From contig NC_066281.1 in NCBI RefSeq assembly GCF_905404315.1, positions 12,242,001-12,306,000 on the forward strand: 64,000 bases of DNA, given 5' to 3'. The DNA is from Leptidea sinapis (Eukaryota; Arthropoda; Insecta; Lepidoptera; Pieridae). Of this stretch, positions 42,346-53,165 are shown one piece after another; within the stretch, counting starts at the first letter, position 1, and every line of letters begins with the position of its first letter. The notes under the pieces were generated by a model. The model searched no databases. It had not been told where the DNA came from and saw nothing but the letters and a program-made list of their open reading frames with translations. The position numbers were made by a program, and so were the translations under genes.

Positions 42346-42984
42346 AGGGGTGTTTTTTTTTAAATTTAAGTCGGTTCGATTCCCAGACGAGGCAAGTAAT
42401 TTTTAGAAAATCTTTGAATGCAGAATTACTAACTTTTAAAAATAACATAAAGTCTTCTTTCAGTAAAATAGCCTACCTTCGATATTTAAGGTACTTTCCC
42501 TTCATGTCCCATAACTTTGGGACACCCTGTATATATAGTTCGACACTTTTTGGATGTATGAAATCACGTGAGCACGCGTCACCGAAATGCTTAGAACAGT
42601 GTACCTGTACCTATACAGCTGACGTATTGTGCTGTGTATATCTTATACGTGAAGTTGAATGAATTCAGTGAAAAGTTAAAGAAATTATTAATAATGAATT
42701 GTTTTTAAGCATTATGAAATTTCAAATTTTAATTTCACTTCTGTTGAAAGTCTTTACAACTACCAATTTTTTTGTGCTGTTGTTAGAAGTTTTTCATTCA
42801 TGGTAAGCAGTTTTGCCTGTCAATATGAAATGTTAAATAAAAATATTAATAAAAAATACCTTCCACATACAATCTGGCGAAAATGTCGCCATTTGTAATC
42901 ATTATAAGACTATAATGAGTTACACTCGATTACAGAACCAACTCTGGATGTCTTACATGATTTATTTTATACTATTTACTTTCC

Positions 42985-43440
42985 TGATGGAATAACGCTG
43001 GTGGCTTGGGCACGGGGAAAGGCGCTGGTGTGAGACGTTACTTGCGTTGACACTCTGGCTCCTTCTCATGTCCAAGTTACGTCAGCTGGTGCTCGGGCTG
43101 CTCTTCGACTGCCGAAGACAGCAAGCATCGCAAATATGTTGGTCTCAGTGAGTTATACATCTTTGTCCCGTTTGGTGTCGAGACACTTGGCCCGTGGGGC
43201 CCAGAGGCGCGGAGAATGTTCAAAATACTGTCTTCGCGCCTCAATAAGGCTACTGGAAACCCAAGCGCTGGCAGCTATTTCGGTCAACGGATCAGCCTAG
43301 CTGTCCAACGCGGAAATGCTGCCAGTATTCTTGGTACGCTTCCACGTAATGATAGTTTTAATTTTATGTCGTCGTAGTATTGTAAATATAGTTATAAGAT
43401 TTGTTTTGTTTGAATAAAATTATTAGTTATCTTTTATAGT
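42985..43440 (+). mobile_element. LINE-2 C-terminal remnant, best copy
   Basis: Translation across frames gives ARGKALVWDVTCVDTLAPSH, then VPFGVETLGPWGPEARRMFK, KATGNPSAGSYFGQRISLAV and QRGNAASILGTLPRN, ending at stops near 43375. This is the hallmark C-terminus of a non-LTR retrotransposon. At least one frameshift separates the first part from the rest, so it is not functional. An AATAAAATTATTA end follows. Confidence 0.8.
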
Positions 43441-43454
43441 TATATTACTTAATA

Positions 43455-43555
43455 GGAGGCATTATTCAACGTCAAAAACTACCAACCTTTGGTTTTGTGT
43501 CTGTCGCAGACATGAGAAGAACTGGCACAAGAAACTCTGCGGGCTTCTTTTTCAA
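43455..43555 (+). repeat. LINE-tail-like repeat (type 1)
   Basis: TTCAACGTCAAAAACTACCA, CAGACATGAGAAGAACTGGC and AAGAAACTCTGCGGGCTTCT, as at 29.1 kb. Confidence 0.65.
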
Positions 43556-43599
43556 TAAAATTATGTCAAAATATGCGTATTACAATCTGTTTTTTTTAT

Positions 43600-43885
43600 T
43601 TTTTTTACGAAAATACGGGACGAGACGTGCAGGACGTTCAGCTGATGGTAACTGATACGCACTGCCCATTACAATGCAGTGCCTACTACAATTGCGCTCG
43701 TCATCTTGAAACATAAGATGTTAAATCTCATTTGCCCAGTAATTTCACTAGCTGCGGCGCCCTTCAGACCGAAACACAGTAATGACTACACATTACTGCT
43801 TCACGGTACAAATAGGCGCCGTTGTGGTATCTATAATCTAGCCGGCATCCTGTGCAAAGGAAACTCCCACTGGTAAAACGCAACG
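43600..43885 (+). repeat. REP-A copy with central deletion
   Basis: GGGACGAGACGTGCAGGACG, CAGCTGATGGTAACTGATAC, ATTACAATGCAGTGCCTACT, GCCCAGTAATTTCACTAGCT, CCTTCAGACCGAAACACAGT and GCCGGCATCCTGTGCAAAGG. The inverted GAGCGGCAC block is missing. Confidence 0.88.
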
Positions 43886-43894
43886 CAACTGGTG

Positions 43895-43921
43895 GAACGC
43901 ATAAAAGTGTTTTATGCGTTC
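43895..43921. repeat. Perfect 12-bp hairpin, 3-base loop
   Basis: GAACGCATAAAA, GTG, TTTTATGCGTTC directly after a REP-A copy. Confidence 0.75.
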
Positions 43922-44342
43922 ATCTATTTTCTTCCAAATTTTACTTCTCAGGGTACAGGGAAAACTTCAATAAAGGATTACTCGTAGTGTGAATAGGATT
44001 TGTTTAATAAAGTACCTCATAAAGGAATTGTAGATCTTATAAATACCTGATAACAATTATCACCCTTATAGCCATATAAGTTTATGGTTGATTGTCCCTC
44101 ATTATTGGGCACTTAATGACGATGATGGTCTTCACATCATAACGCCAGAGACGGGACCCGTTCAATTAATGGTTCCGGAATTGATAGACTTGAGGTACGA
44201 ATTGTTTTATTAGTATCCTCTAATGAAATATACAAATAGTAGTTAATTTAAACATAATTTATTTAATTTATTGAGGACGTTTTGATAAAATAATGCTTTT
44301 AGGATCGTATTGCATTATTGGTTTTGTATTTTGTAATCTGAA

Positions 44343-44512
44343 ATGGTATTGAAGTCTTACTGTAGAAACAGTTTAGACCACAAATTGGATCCATTTTGGG
44401 TGCAGTGTTGGACAGTTATTCCGAATAGTCCAGTTCCTTCTAGAAGTTTCAAACCATCCTGGGATTGCATCCTTTCGGGTGAACTCCTCTTTTCAAGGGT
44501 TTTTGCCCGTTG
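44343..44512 (-). mobile_element. RNase H LINE: 3' end fragment
   Basis: TGGATCCATTTTGGGTGCAG, CCAGTTCCTTCTAGAAGTTC and AAGGGTTTTTGCCCGTTG line up with 55600-55735 of the 55.6 kb LINE. It is degenerate and abuts REP-A at 44513. Confidence 0.7.
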
Positions 44513-44709
44513 TTTTTTTTATGAAAATAAGGGACAAGACGAGCAGGAAGTTCAGCTGATGGTAATTGGTACGCCCTGACCATTACAATGCAGTGCCTCT
44601 CAGGATTCTTGAAAATCCCAAATATACTGAGTGGCACTACGATTGCGCTCGTCACTTTGAGACTTATCATGTTAGTAATTTCACTAGCTACGGAGCCCTT
44701 CAAAAAAAA
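44513..44709 (+). repeat. REP-A copy, 3'-truncated
   Basis: ATGAAAATAAGGGACAAGAC, TTCAGCTGATGGTAATTGGT, CATTACAATGCAGTGCCTCT and TAATTTCACTAGCTACGGAG end at CCCTTCA followed by an A-run, directly before the TIR element. Confidence 0.85.
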
Positions 44710-44710
44710 A

Positions 44711-45006
44711 TGTTATGTTTTTATAGTGATAACCCTCACTTCTAGGATTAATACACAAATAAAATTTGAAAAACATAATTTTAAGAACGATGCGGGACTC
44801 GAACCCACGACCGTGCTTCCGACCGACGTTCCGTGCCAGTGCTCTAACCAACTGAGCTAACCGTTCGATCTTGACGTATCGTGATAAAATCTTGTATGCT
44901 TTGTTCAACTCTCAGATTGTGGCTTCATTCATTCCTCAATTAATCATTCAAATTTTATTTGTGTCTTAATCTTAGACGTGAGGGTTATCACTTTAGAAAC
45001 ATAACA
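44711..45006 (-). mobile_element. SINE-2 core enclosed in 60-bp terminal inverted repeats
   Basis: The left end (44711-44770, starting TGTTATGTTT, carrying AGTGATAACCCTCAC and ACACAAATAAAATTTGAA) and right end (44947-45006) are reverse complements at 55 of 60 positions. Between them lies a minus-strand tRNA-like sequence (44866-44785) with 7-bp acceptor stem, GCTC/GAGC D stem, and box B GGGTTCGAGTCCCGC, plus the GCTTTGTTCAACTCTC block common to the SINE-2 family. No coding capacity. Confidence 0.85.
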
Positions 45007-45102
45007 TATTGTTTATAATAATCCTCACATTACGAATTTATAATTGTTTTATAATGTGTCAATGCACATGGTCTGTGAACGGTGCAATTCAATGCGCAGG
45101 GA

Positions 45103-45175
45103 TTTTTTTTTAAAGGACAAATGAGCGTTAATAAACCTGAAGTTAAGTGATCACCGCCGCCCACATTATCCTGAA
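45103..45175 (+). repeat. REP-B fragment
   Basis: AAAGGACAAATGAGCGTTAA, GAAGTTAAGTGATCACCGCC and GCCCACATTATCCTG. Confidence 0.7.
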
Positions 45176-45472
45176 ATACCTTTACTTATACCTTTTTTGA
45201 ATTCATTAAGCGCAGAAATAAAAAGTGCTTATTGACTAAGAGGATATCCATACGCTGAGATCAAACCGACCAGGATTCATTAGCGGCCGTTTTCAATAAC
45301 GTATCTCTAGTTACGGATACATTGCTATCACCGTTTAATAACACGATCTTATCTGTCCATACTTATGTCCAATATAGTTATAGTCCAATGCTTCAGGTCG
45401 GTAGGTTATTGAAATGTAAGTAAAAGTAAAAGGATAGATTTGTCTACCTATAGTAAGTTAAACTAATGATAG

Positions 45473-45846
45473 ATACACAAATAAAAGTTGAAAAAAAAAA
45501 TTATGAACGATGCGGGGCTCGAACCCACTACCTCTGGCGTTCCAACTTGTTTAGATTTACAAGAGCGACATCCCAAGTCAATTTCCTAATATGCAAATAT
45601 TGGGGTTGAGCAGGTTATCAACTGTAAAGTAGTCTTGTAGATGAAGCCACAACCCGAGAGTTGAACAAAGCATACAAGATTTTATGACGATACCGTCACT
45701 CCAACGGTTAGCTCAGTTGGGAGAGCACTGGCACGGAACGCCAGTGGTCGTGGGTTCGAGCCCTGCATCGTTCATAAAATTTAGTTTTCAAATTTTATTT
45801 GTGTACTAATCTTAGAAGTGAGGGTTATCACTTTAAAAACATAACA
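45473..45846 (+). mobile_element. SINE-2 pair in inverted arrangement
   Basis: A truncated minus-oriented tail and head (ATACACAAATAAAAGTTGAA, GAACGATGCGGGGCTCGAAC) is followed by a body segment (TTGGGGTTGAGCAGGTTATC) and a complete plus-oriented tRNA-like copy ending in the family terminal sequence (AATTTTATTTGTGTACTAAT, AGGGTTATCACTTTAAAAAC, ATAACA). Confidence 0.8.
45702..45773 (+). repeat. tRNA-like sequence (72 nt) of SINE-2, not a functional tRNA gene
   Basis: It folds as a cloverleaf: acceptor AACGGT/ATCGTT, D arm GCTC-AGTTGGGA-GAGC, anticodon stem CTGGC/GCCAG with loop ACGGAAC, and T arm with TTCGAGC loop. The first acceptor pair is C-C and position 33 is C instead of the invariant U. 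It sits inside a repeat family with several mutated copies, so it is a SINE promoter region. Confidence 0.75.
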
Positions 45847-45884
45847 ACCTGTAAGGGTAGATAAGTTATTGAAAGCGGTCGTAG

Positions 45885-46904
45885 AAAATTCAATTTCATT
45901 CGACACGTATATACTCTATTAGACTCGTGAGAGTTAGTTTCGTTGAGAACTCCAGATTATTTTTATTCTGTGTACAATAACGTGTCATCAAACACACCGT
46001 GTGCTAAATACTTTTAATAAGGCCAAGTTCTTTAAACGAACTAATTAGATCATATCATTTATCAATAACCAATTAAAATTAACATGTGCCTTATAAGAAT
46101 CATTCGCTTCTATAACATGAAAGGCATTGAAGTCCTATGCAAATAAGAACACGCTCAATTATAAGAAGTAAAATAATTTATATTAGAATATGCGTGGACA
46201 TTCAATGCGACCCAACTAATTACAGAATAAATCAAAATTATATCCAAGAATATCATCCGTATTGCTTGCGAGTAAAGGCTCTTTTCGTTTGCGTTGTCGA
46301 TGTAAGTTACAACAAACTTGGTTGGCCCGGCATCGCTAAATACTTACTGCTTAATTGAATTTATATCCACGTCCTCAAATGAATATGAGAGGAACGCTCT
46401 GTGTTTTATACTTAATGATGGTGTATTAAGTATTCATTGTGGCACCGTAGAACGGTGAGAACCTCGTAACATAAATTTTGCGTATTATTTATGTTGACAA
46501 GTGCTGCGTTATGAAATTATAATAACATTATTGGTATTCTACAGAGTCATGTCCACGGCTCGCCGCTTGGTACATACGAATGTTAACACGATTCGTAATG
46601 TGCGCGGTACCACAGTTCCCATGAACTAAGTGGGTTGTTTGGTGAAAGACATTGTTAGAAAGGCCTAGAAATACAGTAGTAAAATGCTTTTATGTGTCTC
46701 ATTTACATGATGCTTATCACTGTTATATTGATTTTTGTAGCTGTACTTTTTCGTTGTATAGGCTGAGTTTTTATCAAGATCCTGTTTATAATGTTAGTTG
46801 GAGAGACAATGATTGGGCCAATAATGGTAGGTCGCTTTATACGCTCGCTTAATATCAGCGTTGAATTTATACTATGCGGTCTTTCCATTTTGAATCTGTA
46901 GGAA
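45885..46904. promoter_or_regulatory. Unique intergenic stretch; candidate island at about 46380-46640
   Basis: No repeat is recognised. The part at 46380-46640 is balanced and unique (CACGGCTCGCCGCTTGGTAC, GCGCGGTACCACAG). No reading frame with family resemblance is present. Candidate regulatory element by composition only. Confidence 0.25.
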
Positions 46905-47150
46905 TTTCGGTGCCTATTTCTGCCGTGAAGCAGTAATGTGTAAGCATCACTGTGTTTCGGTCATAAGGACACTGTAGCTAGTGAAATTACTGGGCAAATG
47001 AAACTTAACTTCTTATGTCTCAAGGTGACAAGCGCAGTTGTAGTGAAGTCAAGTTCAAGAATTCTGCGCGGCACTGCATTGTAATGGGCAGGGCGTTTCA
47101 ATTACCATCAGCTGAACGACCTGCTCGTCTCTTCTCTTATTTTCATAAAA
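46905..47150 (-). repeat. REP-A copy
   Basis: Plus-strand view: GGTGCCTATTTCTGCCGTGA, AGCAGTAATGTGTAAGCA, GAAATTACTGGGCAAATGAA, GGCACTGCATTGTAATGGGC, CATCAGCTGAACGACCTGCT and TTATTTTCATAAAAAAA. Confidence 0.88.
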
Positions 47151-48339
47151 AAATGTAATATATACCAAATAAGTGTGCCATGACAGCTCTAAGAAATTGT
47201 CAAATTTAAATATGACGTAGGACATTTGAATCTGCACAACCATAAAATTCTTCACTATAATTAAATTGAAAAGATGTTTGACAGGTGGCATCAATAATTG
47301 GAAACTAGAGTAAGATTTTTTAAGAATATTGTTTTAGGAATATTTTTTACAAAAAGAGGAGTTCTGAGCAACTATTAGTAAAGATAATATAGACTGTCAA
47401 AGTAAAGAAAGTAATTTAGTTATCATCGAAGTATTGCTAAAGATTGGAAGTTGAGAAAGATGAATTTGGAAGAAGTTAAAGTAGAATGTATCCTCTGTGA
47501 CTCTAGAATCTACCTTTTTTAATTTTTAATTTTTTTGTTATGGTGTTAAGTGATCACCACCGCCCACAATTTCTTGCAATCTTGCTCTTCAAATCACGCT
47601 TTTTTTGAAGGTACCTATGTCGTATCGTAAACACCGCACAAGGAAGCTCATTCCATAACTAATGTGCTTTAACATAGCAGGAGCATTATATTGAATTATA
47701 TTATATTATATTAGTAGATAACTAATTACGATTTGATTAGATGGAAAGATGAAACAAAGTTATTTTATGAGCTAGTTTTGGGAACAGATTCGCGCGAGTC
47801 GAAATAAAGCGAGCCAATCAATATTAACACGCCGCAAACAGCGTAAATTGTTGCCTAATGCCGTACACACACACATGTGTAGCTGATCCGTCCATGAAAT
47901 GAGACACAGTTTATACAGGTTGCTCGTAAATTGAATTAATAGAAGATGTGCTAAATGTTCGAAAGGGTCGCATTGCAAATTACTTTACTTATTATTTCAT
48001 TGTACTTACTTCAAATACATGAAGTTTTTAATATTTATTTTCCGTTTTTTTAATTAATTTCTGAGTTTTTAAAGTGAAACTTTTATTACATCGTCTCAAA
48101 CTTTTTCGTCTGTGTGTTGTATGTCGCGTGACGATCGGGCGGCGCCTATAGTTCGCAGCAGCTGACCGTGTAGTGTATACTATTATTACTCATTTGTTCC
48201 AGTGCTCCACGCTATTTTGTTTATTTTTATCAGTGTTTAATGTAAATGTTGTTTTTTTAATATTTAGTTAAATGTCTATAATGTCAAAAAGAAGTTTCAC
48301 TTTTACCGTGGTTTCATAAAACCACACAATCCTTTTTTT
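47151..48339. other. Intergenic stretch with degenerate REP-B at about 47535-47668
   Basis: GGTGTTAAGTGATCACCACC, GCCCACAATTTCTTGCAAT, TTTGAAGGTACCTATGTCGT and CACAAGGAAGCTCATTCCA mark the REP-B remnant. A short TATAT-type run follows at about 47690-47712. A GC-containing patch at about 48120-48175 is unique. No gene is seen. Confidence 0.6.
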
Positions 48340-48652
48340 GAAGAGAAAACTTCTTTAGCGGTGTTGAGCACTTTTCTTTTGATGGGTATAAATTGTTAAA
48401 CTCGCGTCAGGACACGTGACCTGATCGAAAATTCGGAAGACAGTCGTTGAGTTTATGAATGAAAGTAAATTTTACTGAGAGATATACTTTTTAATGTAAT
48501 ATTAATTGTCATTTTTGTGTATGATAGCGCAATAAATGAATATTGTATTTAACCACATAAATGCTAGTACTTTTACACTGATAAATAAAGCAATTCGTGC
48601 GAAATTATTCCCTAACCATTCCAAAATATTCACACCTTCAAGTTTTCACTTC
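48340..48652 (+). mobile_element. Repeat-D copy
   Basis: Short inverted ends GAAGAGAAAACTTC and CAAGTTTTCACTTC bound the element. Inner blocks CGCGTCAGGACACGTGACCT, CAGTCGTTGAGTTTATGAAT and TAACCACATAAATGCTAGTA match the 30.5 kb copy in reverse. It is probably a MITE. Confidence 0.65.
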
Positions 48653-48979
48653 TGCCGGCACTCCCGGAGAGCAAACCATTTTTTTTTAATTTAACTACCC
48701 TCTTCAACATTCGCAAAACATTTTGTGGGTATGTCTATCTATATTTCCTAAATAGGCAGGCAGGAACACAGTTAAATTTTTGGACTGTATTTAATATTTA
48801 TCCCAAGATTTAATCAGAAATACGCAATGAGGAAATTAATGACTTCAAAATAAAAATATTATCCAAATATAATAATATAATTATGTGTCAGTATTAAATA
48901 GGTCGTTACCACTGTATATGCGATTCATTTAGCAATAAGCATGGGCTCTAAGTGTGGTCATTAGTTTAACACCCTGTAT

Positions 48980-49220
48980 AAGGCGTTATTACATTGACAC
49001 AAGAAGCTCACACGGACACGGCCATCGTTTCCGTGTGTCTCACGCACACATAGACGCGCCCGGCCTGTAATAACTCGGAACCACAATAAATCAATGTGAT
49101 TAATGTCATTAAGCACTGTGTGCCGGCCTCTCTATATTCCGTCAATATGCACTGTTTTACGACACGACGCGCCACGATAATTAGTCAGCTTTGTTAGGAC
49201 CATCCGTGAATTTGTTACTA
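48980..49220. promoter_or_regulatory. Candidate cis-regulatory island 3
   Basis: Unique, balanced sequence (GGACACGGCCATCGTTTCCG, GACGCGCCCGGCCTGTAATA, GACACGACGCGCCACGATAA) between repeats. No open frame. Composition only. Confidence 0.25.
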
Positions 49221-49261
49221 GGTATACACACACCTACTTACGTCCAAACTACCACACTTAT

Positions 49262-49470
49262 AACTATAAAATTTGAAAACAAAATTTTATGAACGATGCG
49301 GGACTCGAACCCACGACCACGACGTTCCGTGAGAGTGCACCCCACTGAGCTAACCGTTCTAGTGACGTATCTTCAAACAACTGTTAAATAGATCCTGTAG
49401 ATGGGGCCACAACTTGAGAGTTGAACAAAGTATACATGATTTTATGACGATAACATTAACTCATATTAGT
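49262..49470 (-). mobile_element. SINE-2 copy, with adjoining inverted piece
   Basis: AAATTTGAAAACAAAATTTT, GAACGATGCGGGACTCGAAC and CACTGAGCTAACCGTTCTAG, then a plus-oriented piece GATCCTGTAGATGGGGCCAC, AACTTGAGAGTTGAACAAAG. The anticodon-arm region is shortened. Confidence 0.8.
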
Positions 49471-49599
49471 TCGAACTTGTAAACAATAAAATTCATCTGA
49501 ATAATATAAAAATCAAAACTCTTACGTTGGGATCTGTCTAGTGTACCATTACCTCAGAACCCAGCTTCTATTAACACCAAATTAAATTGGAAATTGATT

Positions 49600-49985
49600 A
49601 GCTCCATCTGTAGGATCTACTTTACAATTGATAACCTGCTCAACCCCAATAATTTCATATAAGAAATTGACTTGTATTTAGGCTCTTTCAAATCTAAACA
49701 CCAAATAAAAATAACACATTGTATTTTATGTGTTTTTTCTGACTGTATCTGGGAACATGTGAGTCTCCTTACTACAATAAGTATAAATTGCACAAATAAA
49801 ACTGATAACAATATTTTATGAACGATGCAGGACTCGAACCCGCGACCTCTAGCGTTCCGTGCGAGCGCTCTTCCCAACTGAGCCAACCGTTCGAGTGACG
49901 TATCGTTGATAAAATCTTGTATGCTTTGTTCAACTCTTTGGTTGTGGCTTCAATCAACGAAGAGAAACATAACAAATTATTTAGT
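49600..49985 (-). mobile_element. SINE-2 copy with body segment
   Basis: The body GATAACCTGCTCAACCCCAA and GAAATTGACTTGTATTTAGG is the reverse complement of the 45.55 kb body. It is followed by a tRNA-like head (GAACGATGCAGGACTCGAAC, CAACTGAGCCAACCGTTCGA) and TGCTTTGTTCAACTCTTTGG, ending near GAAACATAACAAA. Confidence 0.8.
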
Positions 49986-50239
49986 ATAAATTGTTTTATA
50001 AAGTCAACTATAATCATCGTAAAGCATACTCATTCATACCTGTCAGAAATTAGCTCCAGCCTATAACTAAATGATCAAAATAATACTTATAAACAGCCTG
50101 TGTGACATGTTTGAAGATCAAAGCCAGACAAATTTATAAAGATATCACGACAGTGAAAATCTCTGCTTTTTCTCAAAGTAGTTTTATGTTTCAGTATGTA
50201 GATTGCTAATAATTATTTAGCAGAATCTAGAGGTATATT

Positions 50240-50545
50240 TTTATGAAAATTAGGGACGAGACGAATAGGACCTTCAGTTGATGGTAATTGATACGCCTGC
50301 CCATAACAATGTAGTACCGCTCAGGATTCTTGAAAAACATAAAAATTTTGAGCGACAATAATTGCGCTCGTCACCTTGAGACATATGTTAAGTTTCATTT
50401 GCCCAGTAATTTCACTAGCTACGGAGCCCTTCACACCGAAACACAATAATGCTTACACATTACTGCTTCTCAGCAGAAATAGGCGCCGTTGTGGTACCCA
50501 TAATCTAGCCGGCGTCCTGTGCAAAGGAGCCTCCCACTGATAAAT
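50240..50545 (+). repeat. REP-A copy, nearly complete
   Basis: All family blocks are present in order, from TTATGAAAATTAGGGACGAG through AGGATTCTTGAAAAACATAA / AATTTTGAGCGAC, GCCCAGTAATTTCACTAGCT and AGGCGCCGTTGTGGTACCCA to CAAAGGAGCCTCCCACTGAT. It is a good reference copy for the family. Confidence 0.9.
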
Positions 50546-51124
50546 ATGTTTATCAAACTTCTGATTGATGTATTTGGTTTTAGTTTTAACTTTTAGAAGA
50601 GGACAGCGAAGACTAGTTGGTTTACATTTATCGTAGATTTGAATCTTCGATGACAGTTTTCTAATGCGGATTTGTTCTTAACAAGCAGTAACAAAACTTA
50701 CCAAACTAAGAAATGGATCTTGAGCAGTAAGTAATTTATTTTGATGTTGAGTAGAAACGTGAGTTAGTTCTGCACTTGTTCCCTGCGGCTCCTGCCAGTG
50801 ACACCGTTTTAGTTATCGTATGTTTCGCTTTATAATTGCGTATTGACTTTGATTCCCAACATTTGAGTGGACATATTATATATTCATTGTATAATAAACT
50901 CGGTTAATCTCAAATGAAACACTGTACATTTCGACCTTCGCTATATTTTTATATTACGTTTTAGCTACACATCGGTTTTTAAGAGCTCTTTCTGTAAATA
51001 TAAAGATGTTTATCAAAAGTGATTATGTAAAGATCGTTTGGATTTTTATGTTATGTGTATTAAATATGCTGCTTATTGAATATATTTCTACATCAAACTC
51101 TTACATGATTTATACATCTCGAAA
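50546..51124. other. Intergenic stretch without recognised feature
   Basis: Unique AT-rich sequence. A 68-codon plus-strand frame beginning at 51006 runs into MITE-A and is not supported as a gene. Confidence 0.5.
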
Positions 51125-51352
51125 GACTGTGACAGCAGTGGAAACATCAGAAAAATTGAGGTTGACAGTTAACCTCTATTTTGAGCAATGTACGCACACT
51201 AACACAATATGACATACAAATGGCAAGTGTATACGTAGCTTATCACGCACACTAATGTAATAAACCTGCCGTGTTTCCATCGGTTTTCTAGCAGCAAGGA
51301 AGAGGCTCTATCTAGACGTTTAAAACTCTACATATTATCTAAATAGTTCGTT
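51125..51352. mobile_element. MITE-A copy, left end degraded
   Basis: GACAGTTAACCTCTATTTTG, ACGCACACTAACACAATATG and ATCACGCACACTAATGTAAT, with right terminus CTATCTAGACGTTTAAAACT. Confidence 0.82.
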
Positions 51353-52690
51353 TACTCTTAATTTTTTTTGGATAATTAACCCATGATAGAACTTTAGTGA
51401 TCTGAGTAAAACACTTTAAAGTGTTAATTTTATTGCCAAAATTGTATCAACAGACGATATAGTTTGAAGCTATTAAAGTATATAACGGTTTCTAATTCCC
51501 GCGTCCCAAGGGAGCCGTCTGGTAGCTATTGTGGTGGTCGCATGGATGCCGATGACCATTTCGGTTGCACGGCTGCGCTACAGAGTTCGCAATCAAATAA
51601 ATATTTCGGCACAATTAAGAAAACGCCAGAGTGTAGCACTCGTGACATTGAGCATAGGGAATACCATGGAGTGTCCGTTTGTAAAAATATGTTCCTACCG
51701 TTTTGCAATTTGATCGAAAAATATTAAATATATAAATTGTGTTTAATATTTCTTCTATATCATAAATTCTTTATATTAAGTGCCTAATAGCAATAACAAT
51801 AACATAAAATGTCAAAACAACTGTTTACGTATTATTTAATTATAAAGATGTGCCATTAAAAATAAATATTTTTAGTATTTTAAAATATAATTAGGTTTTA
51901 CATTACTATTGGTATTGTAAAAGGCTACTGCAATTGCGCCTACCAAAGCATTCGTTATAAATATAATTTGCCCTTTATAAAAAATACATTAAAATTTTAT
52001 AGATTTATTAAAAAGTGAAAACAGAATGTTTTATTTTATAATACATTAATTCCAGTGATAGAATTATTAAACTATGTGTTGTATAGATATCATGTATATA
52101 TAAGTTAATGACTATACAAATTATTAAAAAGTTTTGAAATCTGAATATAGAATCCTAAATGCGTTTATATTTATAATGAACTCAAGACCTCTCCGTACCT
52201 TTCTCTATTCCACGCCTGCTCTGTCCACATCCGCTGAAGTATTTTGTTTATTGCTAATGCGATTTTATTTTTTATTGTTTTTTATTTATCTTTATTCACC
52301 GATTGCGGTTTATTGTATTAAAATAAATAAGAATTCTTGCCTTTTTAATTTTATTCTTGAGGGAGTACAAGACAGCGCCGCGAGCAGAGAAAGAAATAAA
52401 TTTTAATAAGCGTTTCTTTTTTAAGGCGTGATTCCTCAGTTACAAACAATTTATTTTTGTATATAGGCTTTAAGATAACCAGTTTTCATTAGAGATCGGC
52501 TGGAAAGGTACAAAATAAACAAAACACGAGCTTGGTATTGTCGTTAATCAACCCCTTGGCTCGCTGTTGATTGGTTGTGTATTTCCCTTCATCACTCATT
52601 GTAATCTAATTAAATATTTATTTAGAAGCGGCCATTTTTACTTACTATTCTGAATGTAACTGATCCATTGATTAGATTGTCCTGTTCTAC
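51353..52690. other. Intergenic stretch without recognised feature
   Basis: Mostly unique AT-rich sequence. Overlapping short frames at 51464-51727 on both strands show no family resemblance. About 51520-51680 is less AT-biased than its flanks. Confidence 0.5.
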
Positions 52691-52699
52691 AAATATATT

Positions 52700-52792
52700 T
52701 TAAACTTCGATCGTCTAGATAGACTATGGCTAGAACTAACTTCTATTTTGAGACATTCACGCACACTTACACAAATTGTCATACAAATCGCG
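52700..52792. mobile_element. MITE-A fragment
   Basis: TCGTCTAGATAGACTATGGC, CACGCACACTTACACAAATT and GTCATACAAATCGCGAG. Confidence 0.75.
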
Positions 52793-52978
52793 AGTAAATA
52801 AGTAGGTCTTTGTGGCATAGGACATGGTAATTCTTGAGTATAAATAAGTATTTCTTAGTATTGTACTTTTTAAATTTAATCTTAACTCAAAGTGGCTAGC
52901 AATGTTTACGTAACATTTTTTTTTATTGCAGATACCTAGGTACTTAATAATCATAATAGTAAAAATATATACCTAATG

Positions 52979-53165
52979 CTTAGATCATTTATACGTCTAG
53001 ATAGACTATAACAGCTGTGAAAATGTTGAAAAAATTGAGTTTAGAACTAACACCTATTATGAGCAATTCACATACACTTAAACAAAGTGTCATACAAATC
53101 GCGAGTGTAAGACGTTTTTATCGCAACAAGAGACTCTATCTGGACATATAAATTGCCTAAGATTT
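52979..53165. mobile_element. MITE-A copy, complete
   Basis: The left terminus CTTAGATCATTTATACGTCT is inverted to the right terminus CATATAAATTGCCTAAG. Internal blocks ATGAGCAATTCACATACACT and AAATCGCGAGTGTAAGACGT. A good short reference copy. Confidence 0.88.

Larger units (their letters stand above)
45286..45884. mobile_element. MITE-C copy interrupted by SINE-2 sequence
   Basis: The left part starts at the terminal repeat GGCCGTTTTCAATAAC and reads ATTGCTATCACCGTTTAATA, ATATAGTTATAGTCCAATGC and AAAAGGATAGATTTGTCTAC, then breaks at about 45470. The right part GTAGATAAGTTATTGAAAGC closes the element at about 45880. It is the inverse orientation of the 32.35 kb copy. Confidence 0.8.

Noticed and set aside
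45702..45773. Functional tRNA gene
   Set aside because: The cloverleaf is good, but position 33 is C, the first acceptor pair is mismatched, and it is embedded in a repeat family with several mutated copies.
51464..51727. Overlapping open frames of 60-87 codons on both strands
   Set aside because: No domain, no splice context, and the frames on opposite strands exclude each other. Noted only as a less AT-rich patch.
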